From NCBI GenBank assembly GCA_028641055.1, contig CM054060.1, forward strand, positions 293,680,660 to 293,744,659: 64,000 bases of DNA, given 5' to 3'. The stretch is from Alopecurus myosuroides. Lineage: Eukaryota; Streptophyta; Magnoliopsida; Poales; Poaceae. The notes below the pieces were generated by a model that was given only the letters and a program-made list of their open reading frames with translations, ran no database searches and was not told where the DNA came from. Positions 1 to 11,405 of the stretch are shown piece after piece. The number at the start of each line of letters is the position of its first letter. Within the stretch, counting starts at the first letter, position 1. The position numbers and the translations under genes are program-made.

Positions 1-1204
1 CGCGTCGTCCTCCGAGACCAACCTCTCCGCACGGAGACCATAGGGGTGCTTGCGCTTTGGAACTCCCACGACACCTCCAACTCCGGTGCAACCGACGCCA
101 ACGGCGGTTCCGTCTTCGGCACCTCTTCCAGCGAGCCATCGGACCCCTCGAGTTCGTTGAACGCCCCCCGAACGGAACACCAAGGACCGCACGCGCGTCG
201 ACGCCACCGCCACCGGCTAGTCCTCCAGCACCTCGCGGTAGGAGCGGCGAGAGCCCTCTGACCCAGAGTCGCGGCTCGCACGCCATCGGTCTTCGCAACC
301 CCACGGCCCGAGCGCGGCATGACAGTTTCAATACTGAAACTTAGCTCAACACTATAGTATTTCAGATATGAACTCGAGAGGAGATTTGTGCCATGAATTG
401 CGTTAGGCGTTTTCTGTTTACTTAGTAACAGAAGGGAAAACATGACCCCACCTAGGTGCTACGATTCGGTTTACTCGCGCCATCCCATGAGGCCGATCGT
501 GCTAAGTCACGATGCTACAAAAACGCAAAGACGACCCCGAGGTGATCGACCACGACTCGGGCTGCAACGGTCATGCAACAGACTGCACCCGTGCCTATCT
601 ACTGAACCTGACGAAATTCGGTTAAAGGAAAAAACTACTTACGACATGCTTAGAGAGCCAACACGGCATCACCCGAGAAAGGGGAAGAAGAGGGGGAGAA
701 GGGGGACGAGACGTGTGCCATGACCCAGAGGGTGGACGACACACCCGGAGCGGGAGACATCGAGACGGTGGCCGCCGGATCGGAGCGGCCGACAGCGGAG
801 CAGTGGAGAGAGGAATGGGAGGGAGAGAGGGAGCATTTCCCTCCCTGCTGAAGCCGAGCACGTATCGCCTATTACCGTTTCGAAGAAGTTACGCTCTGCA
901 AGCTCACCACCGACTACTACACCATCATCCTGTGTTATTCTACCGATTGAAGGTTGTTGCATGTTCAAGCCAGCATATGTTCCTTCTAAGCATTTTTCAA
1001 GAAACGTTGGTCTGAATATTCAGGTTTCGGTTTTGGTGAGCAGACACACTCAGTGACCAGCGCGTTCTTTGCATCCTCCACTGACAGCAATGAACACCAC
1101 TCTGTACAATATCATGCTGACTATTCCTTCAGTTGGGCCATACCGATGGAGTTCTCAAGGACATCCATGGACCATGGTGCTCCATAATGGTGTGGCACGT
1201 ATCC
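1..1204. other. Unassigned sequence left of the first retrotransposon
   Basis: About 1.2 kb with no recognised gene or element. The first 320 bases and 720-860 are GC-rich and carry short overlapping open frames in several phases, which is typical of GC-rich DNA rather than a gene. One frame from the ATG at 720 runs about 43 codons to a stop and then stays open for about 30 codons, so it could be a captured exon. I cannot name it. Confidence 0.4.
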
Positions 1205-2327
1205 TGTCATGACCCTCGCATGTGTGTCCAAAGTTGGACCGTGTTTACGGGTCATCGATGATGGGCTCGGCCAAGATGACCCGCCAGGAGCCAGCGCTAC
1301 TAGGGTCGTGTTTGGTAGCCCGGCCGGCCTCAGAAAATCTCCTCCACCCCGATTTTCACTTGTTTGGTAACCCGGTTTGCTCCTCTGGACCATGCCCACC
1401 TCATACAAAAAAGGGGCCTCAGCCCTGCCGCATTCGTCCGAAAATCCCCCCACCCCCGCGCGTGGGGCCCACCGGCGCCCAGCGCATCTGCGCCCAGCCC
1501 CGTCGCCTCATTCCCCCCAGCCCCGTCTCTCTGCATCATTGTCACGCCGCCACCCAACGCCAACCGTGCGACACGGGAGTCTACCGGCGCCCAGCTCACG
1601 GATGTCCACCCGCGCCGCCTCCTGGAGCTCCCCCAACGCCCACCACGCGAGCTCACCGACGCCCGCCCGCGCCGCCTCCTGGAGCTCCCCCGACGCTCGC
1701 CGCCGGAGCTCGACGAGTTTCCCGTCCTCCGCCACCTCGAGCTCCACCGTTCCGCCGTTCCTAGTACCCATCCAGGGTGGCCTCACCATGCAACGGCGAC
1801 GGCAACCTATAGAGACGCAGGAGGACTCCGGCGACTGCTCCACTCGCCGGCAGCGATGCCGAACCCGGAGCCCGATGGTTCCCAGGGACTCGATCGCTTT
1901 TTTATTTTTTACTCCAAGGACTCGATCTTTTTTTATATTCTGTCTAGGGACCTGATTGCAGTTTTTTATTTGTCTGGGCTGGTTCGACTCAGACGTGCAA
2001 CCAAACAGTGGCTTGACTCAGCACAGCTGCCTCCAAACGGGATACCAAACACATCAATAAAAACGCGACTGTACCTAGTTAGCCCGGCTAGACTGGGCAT
2101 GTATGTGTTGAGAAAGCTCATACGGTACCAAATACGCACATGTACGCATCGGGAGCCAACGAGTAGACTAAGAAGGATCACGAACAGAACGGCGGCTCTT
2201 CTCTCCTCCCCTGTGTTCCTCTCTTCTCCTACCTCGAATTCTCTCTGATTCCCCACCTCCTCCTGCTTTTGTCCCGAATTAGCTACCTGCATCTTTGTAA
2301 TCTGGTGTTGTTGAGTAATCTGAGAAG
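1205..2327 (+). repeat. 5' LTR, split by a nested DNA element
   Basis: 1205-1300 and 2140-2327 align with the 302-bp LTR at 8298-8599 (about 290 bp when joined). The 5' copy lacks the last 12 bases (GGGTTCGTAACA) seen in the 3' copy, so the LTR end at the primer site is slightly deleted. The two LTRs differ at several sites, so the element is not recent. Confidence 0.75.
1301..2139. mobile_element. DNA transposon-like insertion in the 5' LTR
   Basis: The 3' LTR reads continuously across this point, whereas the 5' LTR is interrupted by about 840 bp, so this is an insertion. Its ends are imperfect inverted repeats: GGTCGTGTTTGGTA at the left, and TACCAAATACGCAC at the right, whose complement is GTGCGTATTTGGTA. 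That is 11 of 14 matches. The target duplication is unclear. The interior is C-rich and holds a partial duplication of a segment containing CGCGCCGCCTCCTGGAGCTC (near 1612 and 1670), so it may carry a captured GC-rich gene piece. A PIF/Harbinger or hAT origin is possible. Confidence 0.6.
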
Positions 2328-2340
2328 TTGTATCAGAGCC
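2328..2340 (+). other. Primer-binding site, tRNA-Met type
   Basis: TTGTATCAGAGCC directly follows the 5' LTR and matches the usual TGGTATCAGAGCC at 12 of 13 bases. It fixes the element as plus-strand. Confidence 0.7.
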
Positions 2341-2422
2341 ATTTGCCGCTCACTCTCCAAGCGGCAGCGAGTCCTTGGCAGATCAAGCCGGCCCCCTTTC
2401 GTCGGGTTGGGATTGGGAGGCC

Positions 2423-2893
2423 ATGAATCAAGACGAGAAGGCAAGGATCGAGCACAAGCTGGACGAGATCCTGGAAATGGTGAGGAGTTGGAACGCATCA
2501 CCTTCTTCGGCGGCGTCAGCAACGCCTACAGCTGCTGTGACCGTGTGTCAGGGTGAAGCCACTGTGCTTGCACTAGCACCCGCCATTGGGGGCCCAAACT
2601 CCGCTCCTGACGCGCCCGCAACGTCGAGCTCGTCCTCGGGCATCCCCGACACGGGCCTAGTCGTCTCCGTGGATGCCACCGACCCTACGCTGGTGACGCC
2701 TGCCAGGTGTTCGACGGAAGGCCCAAGCTGCGATGCCTCTGAATTGAGGTCTCCATCAGACTCAACAACGGCGCCCACGTCTACCGTCGTCGTCCCCGAG
2801 CTTTCTGCAACTGCAGTCTGCAGAAAGCGCTGTCAGCCACCTGCTCGCCGGGATGTTCAAGCAGTGATGCCTCGGCGTTGGTGTCTGCGCTAA
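2423..2893 (+). CDS. gag-like leader ORF of the non-autonomous element
   Basis: An ATG 83 bases after the primer site opens a 156-codon frame. It begins with a charged helical stretch (MNQDEKARIEHKLDEILEMV) like the amino terminus of proteins encoded just behind the primer site in gypsy elements. The rest is low-complexity Ala/Ser/Thr/Pro-rich with no capsid domain or zinc knuckle. A second open frame without clear homology continues to 3171. I read this as the start of a degenerate or non-autonomous gag and not as a cellular gene. Confidence 0.4.
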   Translation: MNQDEKARIEHKLDEILEMVRSWNASPSSAASATPTAAVTVCQGEATVLALAPAIGGPNSAPDAPATSSSSSGIPDTGLVVSVDATDPTLVTPARCSTEGPSCDASELRSPSDSTTAPTSTVVVPELSATAVCRKRCQPPARRDVQAVMPRRWCLR

Positions 2894-3171
2894 TCTTGTC
2901 CGCTGCAACGACACCTCTGGAGGTCACTGCCGCCGAGCTGCTGAAGCCGTTCATTGTCAGCAATCTCAGCGTGTTGGCTCCTTCCAAGCGCTCGACTGAA
3001 TTCCACGTCAACAGCGTCGTTGAAAACATCAAGGTGGACGATATTGTGTCGCATGAGATGGTTGAAGTTGTGGCTCTCTCTATAGCCAACATCATCTTTG
3101 TTGACACTGGAGATCACCGGCAACCACCATGGCCGCCGCCGCAGATTTGTACAATCGGGTTGTCGTGCTAA

Positions 3172-4710
3172 GGAATTTCCACTAGGATTCAAACTTGGGA
3201 ACCACAATATGAGTACCGGTCATTGAAGCATCCTTGGCCACCACTTTGTGATAATTCGTTACTTAAAGAGGTACAGGAAATCGTAGGTCAGGCTGCTAGT
3301 TTTGACTCGCAACGCTATAGCTCTAATTGTCTGAGAGTAATTAACAATCAGTGCTGCTCCGGAGTCACAAATGTTGCAGTTACATGTTAACATCTTGACC
3401 CCTCTTGGCTTCCTTATTCCCATGGACCAGAGCAAAGAAAATATGAAGTGCTGCTGTAATGATCTGCTTTGGAGAGTACTAATCCATTTGGGTCAGAATA
3501 CCAAGTCACTAGCATCCCTATGCAAATGATAGTGAGACGTTCAGAGTTGAACTTGTTTTTGTGTAGTTTCGCCTGAAGCTTTCTTATCACAAATTACTCG
3601 AATGGTGGAACTATCACAGCATACCTGAACTTGGATGCAGACTGCACTTCCTTGTTATGCATGACTACACACAGAACTTTCCATGACACGCAATTGCTGC
3701 TATGTCGGTATCTGCTCATCCCACTTGCATGTTTGAGAAGTTTGGTGTCCAGTACAATTGGCCTGCAATCATGGTTTGGCTTAGTCTTGGATAGTTCATT
3801 GAAGCGCAACTCTTTCCTTCATCTTACTAAAGATTGGTTAACATCACAGTGGGATGCCGGACAGCCAGAAGTGGTAGGAAAATATTCAGTGGTAGCAGTG
3901 TTAGCTATATCAGTAGTGGGAATGCAGAAGTTCAAGGAACAATAGAACCTGTGGGTATATCAGCGCATGGGCACTTTTTGAGGAAAGAGGAACTGGAGGA
4001 GAGTGAAAACTATGCAAGATACAACCTGACAAATGAGGGAAAGGAATTTCTGATAGCATGGTCTATATGTTGCTGCATCACAACAGTCCTACAATCATCA
4101 AATGGAAACTCTGAATGGTTGTGTTACCATCAGCTGCCCATGGGAACTGAGGTGCTTGACATGCAACTGCTCTGTGGCTTGGACATTACATATTTCAGTA
4201 TGCACATCACAATTGTATCTGAATGTGTATGTACTGAGGTTCAGCAACTGAATCTGTACCAATGCCTGCGTAATCAAGCTGTTATGACTCATCCAATGTC
4301 CAATCCTATGGAGTTGTTTGCAAGAGGTATTGCAAGTAAAAGGTGCAGCGGTACAGAATTCCAATTTATCACTAACGCGAGGCCAAACTATCAATGCTGC
4401 TCCTCTTTAAGGTTCCCAATTGGCCAGGATAATTGTTTCCTTTGGATTTCTGAGCACACTACAAGGTTTCCTTTGAACTTGATTCTGTCGGTGATGTCTA
4501 CTTGTCATGGTGAGATGGTTAGCGACCCGATGTCAAGTTTGGTCTGTTTATTTATCTCAAGCAATTCCAGGGATGGCGGCTGTTTGAACTCGAATCATGG
4601 AAAGCAAGTAAGCATAATACATCAAGGCCCCATTTCAACACAGTGCCAGCTTGCAAGTGTTCAACTGATCAAAGTGGGAAGAATGGCATGGCTCGTGCCA
4701 CTTTCTACCT
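3172..4710 (+). pseudogene. Degenerate open frames in the retrotransposon interior, function unknown
   Basis: Long but broken plus-strand frames fill this stretch. The longest is open from 3834 to the MITE at 4714 (about 290 codons) but has no ATG near its start, and it is overlapped by a second frame (3190-3945) with stops. Composition looks like former coding sequence and not random DNA. No conserved retroviral motif (protease DTG/DSG, RT YVDD, integrase HHCC) was found. The most likely reading is a decayed interior of a non-autonomous element. Confidence 0.3.
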
Positions 4711-4713
4711 TTA

Positions 4714-5108
4714 GGGCTCATTTGGTGGACAGGGAAAACTCCGGGTTCCCGGCCCAATCCCGGGGACGAAAATACACGTGAGAAAGGTTCCCCGGAAAGT
4801 TTGCATGCCCATTTGGTTGATCAGCTATCCAGGGAAATATGGGCCTAACTCGCGAAATACCCGGGCCGGAAAAACGCTAGTAGCGACTCGTGGGAGGAGT
4901 TCCACGTCTCTATCGCTCTGTCTCTGTCGTGAATCCCACCGCCACTCCTTCTCTATTCGCAACAAGATGACACCATGTGTGAGAAGTTCAGGAAGAAGAC
5001 GCTCCCAAATGGTGATACCGATTTTCCATGGGTTTTCCATAATGTCCAGAATATTCCCCTCGGGGCAACTCTGTCCTGGAACATCTCCCCTACCAGCCAA
5101 ACAAAGCC
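4714..5108. mobile_element. Tourist-like MITE
   Basis: A 395-bp element flanked by TTA on both sides (4711-4713 and 5109-5111), the target duplication of PIF/Harbinger elements. The left end is GGGCTCATTTGGTGG and the complement of the right end is GGCTTTGTTTGGCTGG. It has no coding capacity. Confidence 0.75.
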
Positions 5109-5111
5109 TTA

Positions 5112-5583
5112 GGGTGTGTTCGCAACCTGCCACTCCGGTAGCGGTAATATCCCTCGCTCCGCTCCACTCCGCGTTACGAGCGCTCGCCCGATTGAGACGA
5201 GGGAGCGAGCAGCGTTCGGCTCCCTCCGCTCCGTGTAAACGTGGGCTACCAGCCCATTCGAGGCAGATGGAGCCCGTTGCGCTGTTCTTAGCCTAATAGT
5301 GCTACGTGAGGCTCTTTGGGCATAACATTGGACACAGTTAGGGTAGGTCGATGGGAAATCGAGCGACTGCTCGCCGTCGAGGTCAGAACGCGGCCGTGGG
5401 TAGCTCTTGGCGACGGCCCAACCGCGCAAGGTCGTGGTGGCATGCTCTTGGCGGCGGAGCAATGAGCAATTGAACCGGCTGCGGCGGAGGATGGTCCTGA
5501 TTCCGGCGGCGAGCGTCCTTGAATCGGCGAGCGCCCACAAAATCATCCGGCGGCGCGAGCGTTGGCCAGCTGGCTCATCTCTG
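5112..5583. other. GC-rich stretch beginning like a second Tourist-type end
   Basis: It starts GGGTGTGTTCGCAACC directly after the TTA that ends the previous MITE. It is rich in GCTCCGCTCC motifs and has no gene. A plausible partner end (GAACGGGCCC followed by TTA) lies at 8007-8019, and a similar GGACGGGCCC-TTA lies at 6496-6508. The segment may therefore be the left part of a Tourist-like element later opened by LINE and MULE insertions. Confidence 0.3.
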
Positions 5584-6490
5584 TTTTTTTTAAAATAAAA
5601 ACCAACTATATAAAGCAAACAAGTCGCTTCGTTAAAAATCTTTCGGTCCCTTCAGGTACCTTGATAAGGAAAAGAGTACGACTTGCTGCCAAGAGTTTAC
5701 ACAATGGTTACATTATCTACTAGGGGCTGAAGGATAAAACTAGGGGTTTCATCGACCCAGTTACATGATAATTTTTTGCTATGACCCTCAGTGGCAAGTA
5801 AATGGGCAATACTATTGCATTCCCGTTTACGGTGTTGAAATTCCACACAACCAATCGACCCATCCAAATCAAAACAGTCGGCATAAATAGCTGTTGCATC
5901 ATTCCACAGTTGCTCTTCACCTAGGCAATATTTGATAACTTCAGAGGAGTCCGGTTCAGCTTCAATAGCATTGCAATTCATCCGGGAGGCAAGTTCCAGG
6001 CGAAACTTCATAGCAAATGCTTCAGCTTGTGCAGCAGAGGCAACATGTGGGATGAATAAAGAGGATGCAGCCACAAACATTCCATTACTATCTCTAATAA
6101 TGGCTCCTGCTGCTCCTGTATGAGAGTCATTGAAGAAAGCCGCGTCGACGTTTAATTTCATAAATTTAGTCTTTGACTTTATCCGGTGTATTTTTCCTGG
6201 TCCAATGTTTGTCGATTTTCGAGCACACGAATTTGCCACCATAGCTCTGATAGCAGAAGCACATCTAATTGCATTAGGAATAGACTCACCATGTGTTAAT
6301 TGCCGACGGAGCCACCATATGTACCAAGCAGTAGTAGCCACAATTTCCGGAGTTTTTAAATCCGGATAATCCGAGCTGATTGCAGTGCTTCTTAGAAGTA
6401 ATTTACCCGGTATATCCGCGCTCGAGGTACAAGAGATAGATAGGTCCGAAACTTGATCATCCAGGTGTAATTATTTCCAAACATTATTAG
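5584..6490 (-). pseudogene. 5'-truncated LINE: RNase H-like carboxyl end
   Basis: The minus-strand frame 6341-5697 encodes the end of a non-LTR retrotransposon polyprotein. A WYIWW...R linker is followed by an RNase H-like domain with KLNVDAAF (first Asp), QAEAFA (Glu) and EAEPDSSEVI (Asp). The last conserved segment reads NSIAHLLA where an AD or H is usual. Coding similarity extends upstream to about 6480 with one in-frame stop. The 3' end, in element sense, is an AT-rich tail ending in an A-run (T-run 5584-5591 on plus). No target duplication was found. Inactive fragment. Confidence 0.75.
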
Positions 6491-6497
6491 TTACAGG

Positions 6498-6515
6498 ACG
6501 GGCCCTTACCGTGAT
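6498..6515 (+). repeat. 18-bp direct repeat, left copy
   Basis: ACGGGCCCTTACCGTGAT, repeated at 8009-8026 with one mismatch. The pair brackets 1.49 kb that includes the fold-back MULE. Confidence 0.6.
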
Positions 6516-6703
6516 AGAGAGAAGATGAAAGAATACCAGCGTACCGGTTCAAGCAAATCACTTGGCGGTGGCATTTTCTGTAATTTGTAGCACATCCGGA
6601 TTCTGCCAAAACGAGAAGCGAGGCAACTGCTGCTCCGCAAAAATGAATTGCGTGCCGCTCCGCTCCATGCTTCCAGATCTTTGGAGCTGATGCGTTCGGT
6701 GCC

Positions 6704-7953
6704 GAGATAATAGCATAAAACCACCATATTTCTGCCTAAATTTCGAAAAACCACCACTTTACGTTTATTTCCCCAAAATCCATCACTATTCTGCCAGATT
6801 TTTGCAATTCGGACTAAACTCGAATTGAGAGAGGATTGCCACGATTTCTGACATGTGGGACCCATATGTCAGCGCCGACGTGGCAAAAAAAATTCTGAGT
6901 TGAACTGGGTCACACGTGGGGCCCACATGTCATACACACAATAAATACAACTACAAAAGAAAATTCAGAAAAATCCGATTTTTTTTTAAACCGAAGTGTG
7001 TAACCTGTGCAAATTTTCGGAAAAATTAAAAAGATTTCAAAAAATTCCGAAAAAAATCACAGACATAGATGACTATGATTCGCACACCCGTGCAAATTTC
7101 GTACCAAAATGACTTTTTTGCTGGCCTGTGCAAAAAAGACAAATTTTCAGATCTGTGATTCAAATTTTCAGATCTGAAAATTTGTCTTTTTTGCACAGGC
7201 CAGCAGAAAAGTCATATTTGTACGAAAATTTGCACGGGTGTGCAGACCATACTATTCTTTGCCTATGATTATTTTCGGAATTTTTTGAAACGTTTTCTAT
7301 TTTTTAGAAGTGTGCGGCCTATGCAAATTTTCGGAAAAATAAAAAAATAGAAAACTAATTTAAAAAATTCCGAAAAAAATCACGAGCATAGATGCGTATG
7401 GTCCGCACACCGCCACACCCGTGCAAATTTTCATAAAAATATGACTTATTTTCTTGCCTGTGCAAAAAAGACAATTTTTCAGATCTTCAAATCTAGATCT
7501 AAAAAATTGTCTTTTTTGCACAGGCCAGCAGGAAATTCATTTTGGTACGAAAATTTGCACGGGTGTGCGAACATAGTCATCTATGCCTGTGATTTTTTTT
7601 GGAATTTTTTCAAATTTTTTCTATTTTTTTTTATTTTTCCGAAAATTTGCACAGGTTACACACTTCGGTTTAAAAAAAATCGGATTTTTTTGAATTTTTT
7701 TGATTTTTTTTTTGTAGTTATAGTTATTGTGTATATGACATGTGGGCTCCAGTCCAGCTCAAAAAAAATTTGCCACGTCGGCGCTGACATATGGGTCCTA
7801 CTTGTCAGAAATCGTGTCAATCCTCTCTCAATTCGAGTTTAGTCCGAATTGAAAAAAATCTGGCAGAATAGTGGTGGATTTTGGGGAAATAAATGTAAAG
7901 TGACGGTTTTTCGAAATTTAAGCAGAAATGTGGTGGTTTTATGCTATCAACTC
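6704..7953. mobile_element. Long-TIR fold-back Mutator-like element
   Basis: A 1250-bp element flanked by perfect 9-bp direct repeats TTCGGTGCC (6695-6703 and 7954-7962), the target-site size of Mutator elements. The ends GAGATAATAGCATAAAACC and (complement) GAGTTGATAGCATAAAACC begin inverted repeats that run almost the whole length, so each strand can fold back on itself. Two smaller hairpins sit inside, at about 7081-7244 and 7404-7569, both built on the same CACACCCGTGCAAATTT...CAGATCT module. There is no coding capacity. It is non-autonomous and needs a MULE transposase in trans. Confidence 0.8.
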
Positions 7954-7962
7954 TTCGGTGCC

Positions 7963-8297
7963 GCTCCGTGCGCTCCGACAGCGCAGCATGGAGCTGGAGA
8001 GCTCCCGAACGGGCCCTTACTGTGATGGCCAAGACTACTACCGGGATGCCTTCTCTAAGCAAGTGCATGTCGGCCACGACTACTACATCGCCTTCGTCAA
8101 CAAGGTTTCCACCCGCTTCGACTACTACCTCGACCATGTGTACTACTTTGACAAATACCGCGGCATCCTCGCCTTCTACCACGACGACCCCGACAAGATC
8201 AAGAGAGCTGTGTTTCATGGGATCCCGGCAAGTCAGCCATTCGATATCCTTGGAAGACCTCGGCTTGGGGACAACCCAAATTTCAAGGAGGGAGGAA
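7963..8297 (+). pseudogene. Open frame and gypsy-like polyprotein end before the 3' LTR
   Basis: A plus frame open from 7928 to 8305 is rich in Asp-Tyr-Tyr repeats (DYYRD, DYYIAF, DYYLDHVYYF) and ends GRPRLGDNPNFKEGG. The final residues resemble the end of gypsy polyproteins just before the 3' LTR. The DYY-rich part is not recognised and could be a captured host exon. Confidence 0.3.
8009..8026 (+). repeat. 18-bp direct repeat, right copy
   Basis: ACGGGCCCTTACTGTGAT, the partner of 6498-6515. Confidence 0.6.
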
Positions 8298-8599
8298 TGT
8301 CATGACCCTCATGTGTGTCCCAAGTTGGGCCGTGGTCACGGGTCATCGACAATGTGCTCGGCCAAGATGATCCGCCAGGAGCCAGCGCTACTACATGTAC
8401 GCATCGGGAGCCAACGAGTAGACTATCCAGAAGGATCACGAACAGAATGGCCGGCTCTTCTCTCCTCCCCTGTGTTCCTCTCTTCTCCTACCTCCAATTC
8501 TCTCTGATTCCCCACCTCCTGCTGCTTGTATGCCGAATCAGCTACATAAATCTTTGTAATCTGGTGTTGTTGAGTAATCTGAGAAGTGGGTTCGTAACA
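8298..8599 (+). repeat. 3' LTR, complete
   Basis: A 302-bp LTR from TGTCATGACC to TTCGTAACA followed by TATCA. It is uninterrupted and serves as the reference for the split 5' LTR. Confidence 0.8.
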
Positions 8600-8905
8600 T
8601 ATCATGCACACGAGGATAGGAATTAGTGCTTTATGTGCTGCCCCTGCTTCTTATTTTTCTACTGAGCTCATCGTTGCGAAAAATGGTGCGTGTCAGAGTA
8701 TGCTCATGCTCTTAAGATCGGAGCATTGCTAGGTGCTATCTCGTGAAGAAGGCCACCGTGGTGGTGGCTAAGCATCCAGGCGATGTGGTTTAGGAGACTC
8801 AGAGTAATGCAATTGTTGCAAATTTGGCCAATCTTCAGAAATAGCCTCAATGCTTGCTAGGTACGATGAGCACAAAGATCGTTCACTTTGTTGTATTTGG
8901 ATCGA
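8600..8905. other. No feature recognised
   Basis: About 300 bp between the retrotransposon and the next LINE. No convincing frame or repeat seen. Confidence 0.5.
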
Positions 8906-9873
8906 TTTTTTTTTTCTTGAAAAGGGGAAACCCAGCCTCTGCATCTGGTTGATGCATACGGCTTTTATTAATCACAAATCATTCATGTCACAAAACCATC
9001 CATAACTTGGGAGTCTCAACAGCTCACAAGGCTATAAAAGAGATACAATAACGAGAAAACAACTCAGGCCCTAACAACACGAGGGCAATACTAGCAAAGT
9101 CGTCTATGATGCAACCAGCCACCCTTACTGAAGATAGCCTGAACGACCACCATCAGCCGAGTGCATCCACCATCCAAACGAACACGATCGCCCTCTGGTA
9201 GGAGATGAGACCAAAGATGCATCCAATAGCTGGCCAGATGAATAACCTGCAAAAAAATCCCCGCTTTCTCATTGTTAAAAATAATCTCAATCCTATGATT
9301 TCATAAAGTCCAAAGAACAGCACATACACCAATGCGTATTAGAGCTTTCGTAGAAGTATCTATGCCACTTAACCAATTCCCAAACATAGATGTGATATTA
9401 TTAGGTGGTGAAATACTAAACGTGAAGTGCGCCACCCTCCAAATTTTTTTAACGAAATCGCAAGAGATAAACAGGTGATGAGCTGTCTCTAGTTCTCCAC
9501 AGAACACACACTTCTGACAACCCACCCAATTTCTCCTAGCTAAATTATTTTTAGTCAGCAATTCATTCCTAGATAGAAACCACATAAAAATCTTAATCTT
9601 AAGGGGCACCTTTAACTTCCACAAATATTTATTTAGAAAACTAGCGTCCTCATTCATCAAATCTGCATAGAATGATTTAACAGAAAAAATCCCGGTAAGA
9701 GTCCAAACACAATGGTCCGGAGCATCTAATAGACGTACATCCATTAGTCTCTCTATTAGATGTAACCAACGTTCCCATTTATCTCCAAAGAGATTTCTGC
9801 GAAAATGAATATTACGTGGCGACTGACCAAGCACCTGAGACACTCGAACATTCTTATTACTCACAATTGAGTA
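8906..9873 (-). pseudogene. 5'-truncated LINE: reverse-transcriptase zinc-binding end
   Basis: A minus-strand frame (9864-9301) carries the carboxyl region of a plant LINE polyprotein. The zf-RVT signature is visible: FSVKSFYADL, LWKLKVPLKIKIFMWFL, then CQKCVFCGELETAHHLF with its Cys/His ligands. After a stop at about 9301-9306 the same frame continues to about 9100. The 3' untranslated part reaches an A-run (T-run 8906-8915 on plus) behind a motif typical of grass LINE ends (TGCAGAGGCTGGGTTTCCCC on minus). It is truncated at its 5' side near 9873. No clear target duplication. Confidence 0.8.
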
Positions 9874-11405
9874 ATATTATTTAAGGATGTGACCGCTGAG
9901 AATGTTAAAATCGTCCCATTCAGATTCAGGTTGTTCCACCGGTGGCAGGTGAGAGTGCTACCTGTACTAGACCTCTCATTCAATGCTGAAGATGATTCGA
10001 AACCGAGCTTGGTGAAGGGCATGAAAAATCTACAGCTCTATTTTAGGTTTAGTATGAGGGACAATATCGTGATGCTATACCGCTGAATGATTACTCACAC
10101 AAGGTCTCCGTCTGCCTGAGCTGCAGTGACTTTGGATAGCTCGCCATAATACTATAGCTTTTGAAATAAAGTTCATTTTGAATTAATAACGTCGATACAT
10201 AGTTAATCTCCAAGCTCCAGTGGGTTCTTATAGGTTTGAGCTGTGATGGTTTAAACGATACTAGCAAAGTACGGCGTGCGGTAAAGAGCGCTAAGTTTAT
10301 CTCATACTTATTACAGCACAGCGTATTCTCAAACTCCTTTTATTATACTATTGGCTAACCAGGGATATGCATCACGGACAGGTTTGCTCTCCTCCCAATC
10401 AACTCAGTTTTTCTTTTTACCCAGATAATCGCCTGGTGGATGATATATGCTTGAGCAGAACAGACAATTGTCCTCATTTTCTGCAAATTAACCAAAGGAA
10501 ACATAACCACGTTAAGAATAATACTGATGAAACAAGACCAGTAGTTTTTATGTTTAAATACAGTCCAAGAATAAACATTTTCACGCATACAATCTTAACC
10601 ATCAGTTCCTCGAATGTTGAACTCGGAAATATAAAGGTATTAAGTATAGTATGCGAAAATATATTCAAAGTGAATTATATTATGAATTCTTTTGTTCAAG
10701 ATTCCATTGTATGCGTTAGTATTAACTGTGTTTTCCAAAATTTTGTATTCAAGACACTTCTCCACAATCTGATTATTTTGAAACTAGACAACTTCAAATA
10801 TGGAAACATCTTTATACAGAAATACATGATAGAAAATCCCACCAGACATTAGGAACTAATTTAGTAGATCATATTTTAATCAATGAATCTTTACCAAAAT
10901 TACATATTGGATATATCATATTTGGTAGAGTCCTACAACATCACGTTTGAACACAATAAGATATTGTAGGACAGGGGTCAAATCACATTTTTTGGTAGGG
11001 GATTGTGAAAACTTTTTCTTTTGTAAATTTGTGCAGATAGGGTTTACAATTGTTGACATGTTGTAGTGTCAAATTACTTGGCCATACTAAATATGTTTCG
11101 ACATTTACAATTTGTACCATTTCCGTTCGAACATTCGTGACGTTTTAGACTAGAAAATGTTGAGTACATGCTTTGTAGAGCGTCATCTATTTTACAACAT
11201 AATTTGCTAACAGAAGGTTGTTGCAAGCCATCGCCTTATTTATAATCTCCTGGCTACAATTTTCAGTAAAACCGTTTCATGAGCTTGTGTGTTGAAAATG
11301 GTTCATGTGTAGATCCAATTTTATAATGGATCAAGTGTTACGGAAGGACTCTGAAAATGAATATCCATAGAGATGTTGTTAAACCATGAAATCAGGAAGA
11401 TGCTA
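9874..11405. other. AT-rich intergenic stretch
   Basis: About 1.5 kb without a supported gene. The longest frames (10367-10852 plus, 10355-10588 minus) overlap on opposite strands, are AT-rich and have no recognisable motif, so they were not called. Confidence 0.5.

Larger units (their letters stand above)
1205..8599 (+). mobile_element. Non-autonomous LTR retrotransposon with nested insertions
   Basis: The element is bounded by LTRs starting TGTCATGACC and ending GTAACA. The flanks are TATCC (1200-1204) and TATCA (8600-8604), a near-matching 5-bp target duplication. A tRNA-Met type primer site (TTGTATCAGAGCC, one mismatch to the usual TGGTATCAGAGCC) follows the 5' LTR. The interior has a gag-like start but no recognisable protease, reverse transcriptase or integrase, so it must have depended on another element. 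Several DNA elements and a LINE fragment are inserted in it. The end of the interior (8230-8297) has a frame resembling the last codons of gypsy polyproteins (ending PNFKEGG), so a Ty3/gypsy relative is inferred. Confidence 0.75.

Noticed and set aside
1..261. Start of a coding gene at the window edge
   Set aside because: Three frames are equally open in GC-rich sequence and none shows a domain or splice pattern.
8906..9873. Target duplication for the minus-strand LINE
   Set aside because: TATTTGGA-like matches on the two sides are too short and imperfect.
10367..10852. 161-codon ORF
   Set aside because: AT-rich, overlapped by minus frames, no motif and no splice or promoter context.
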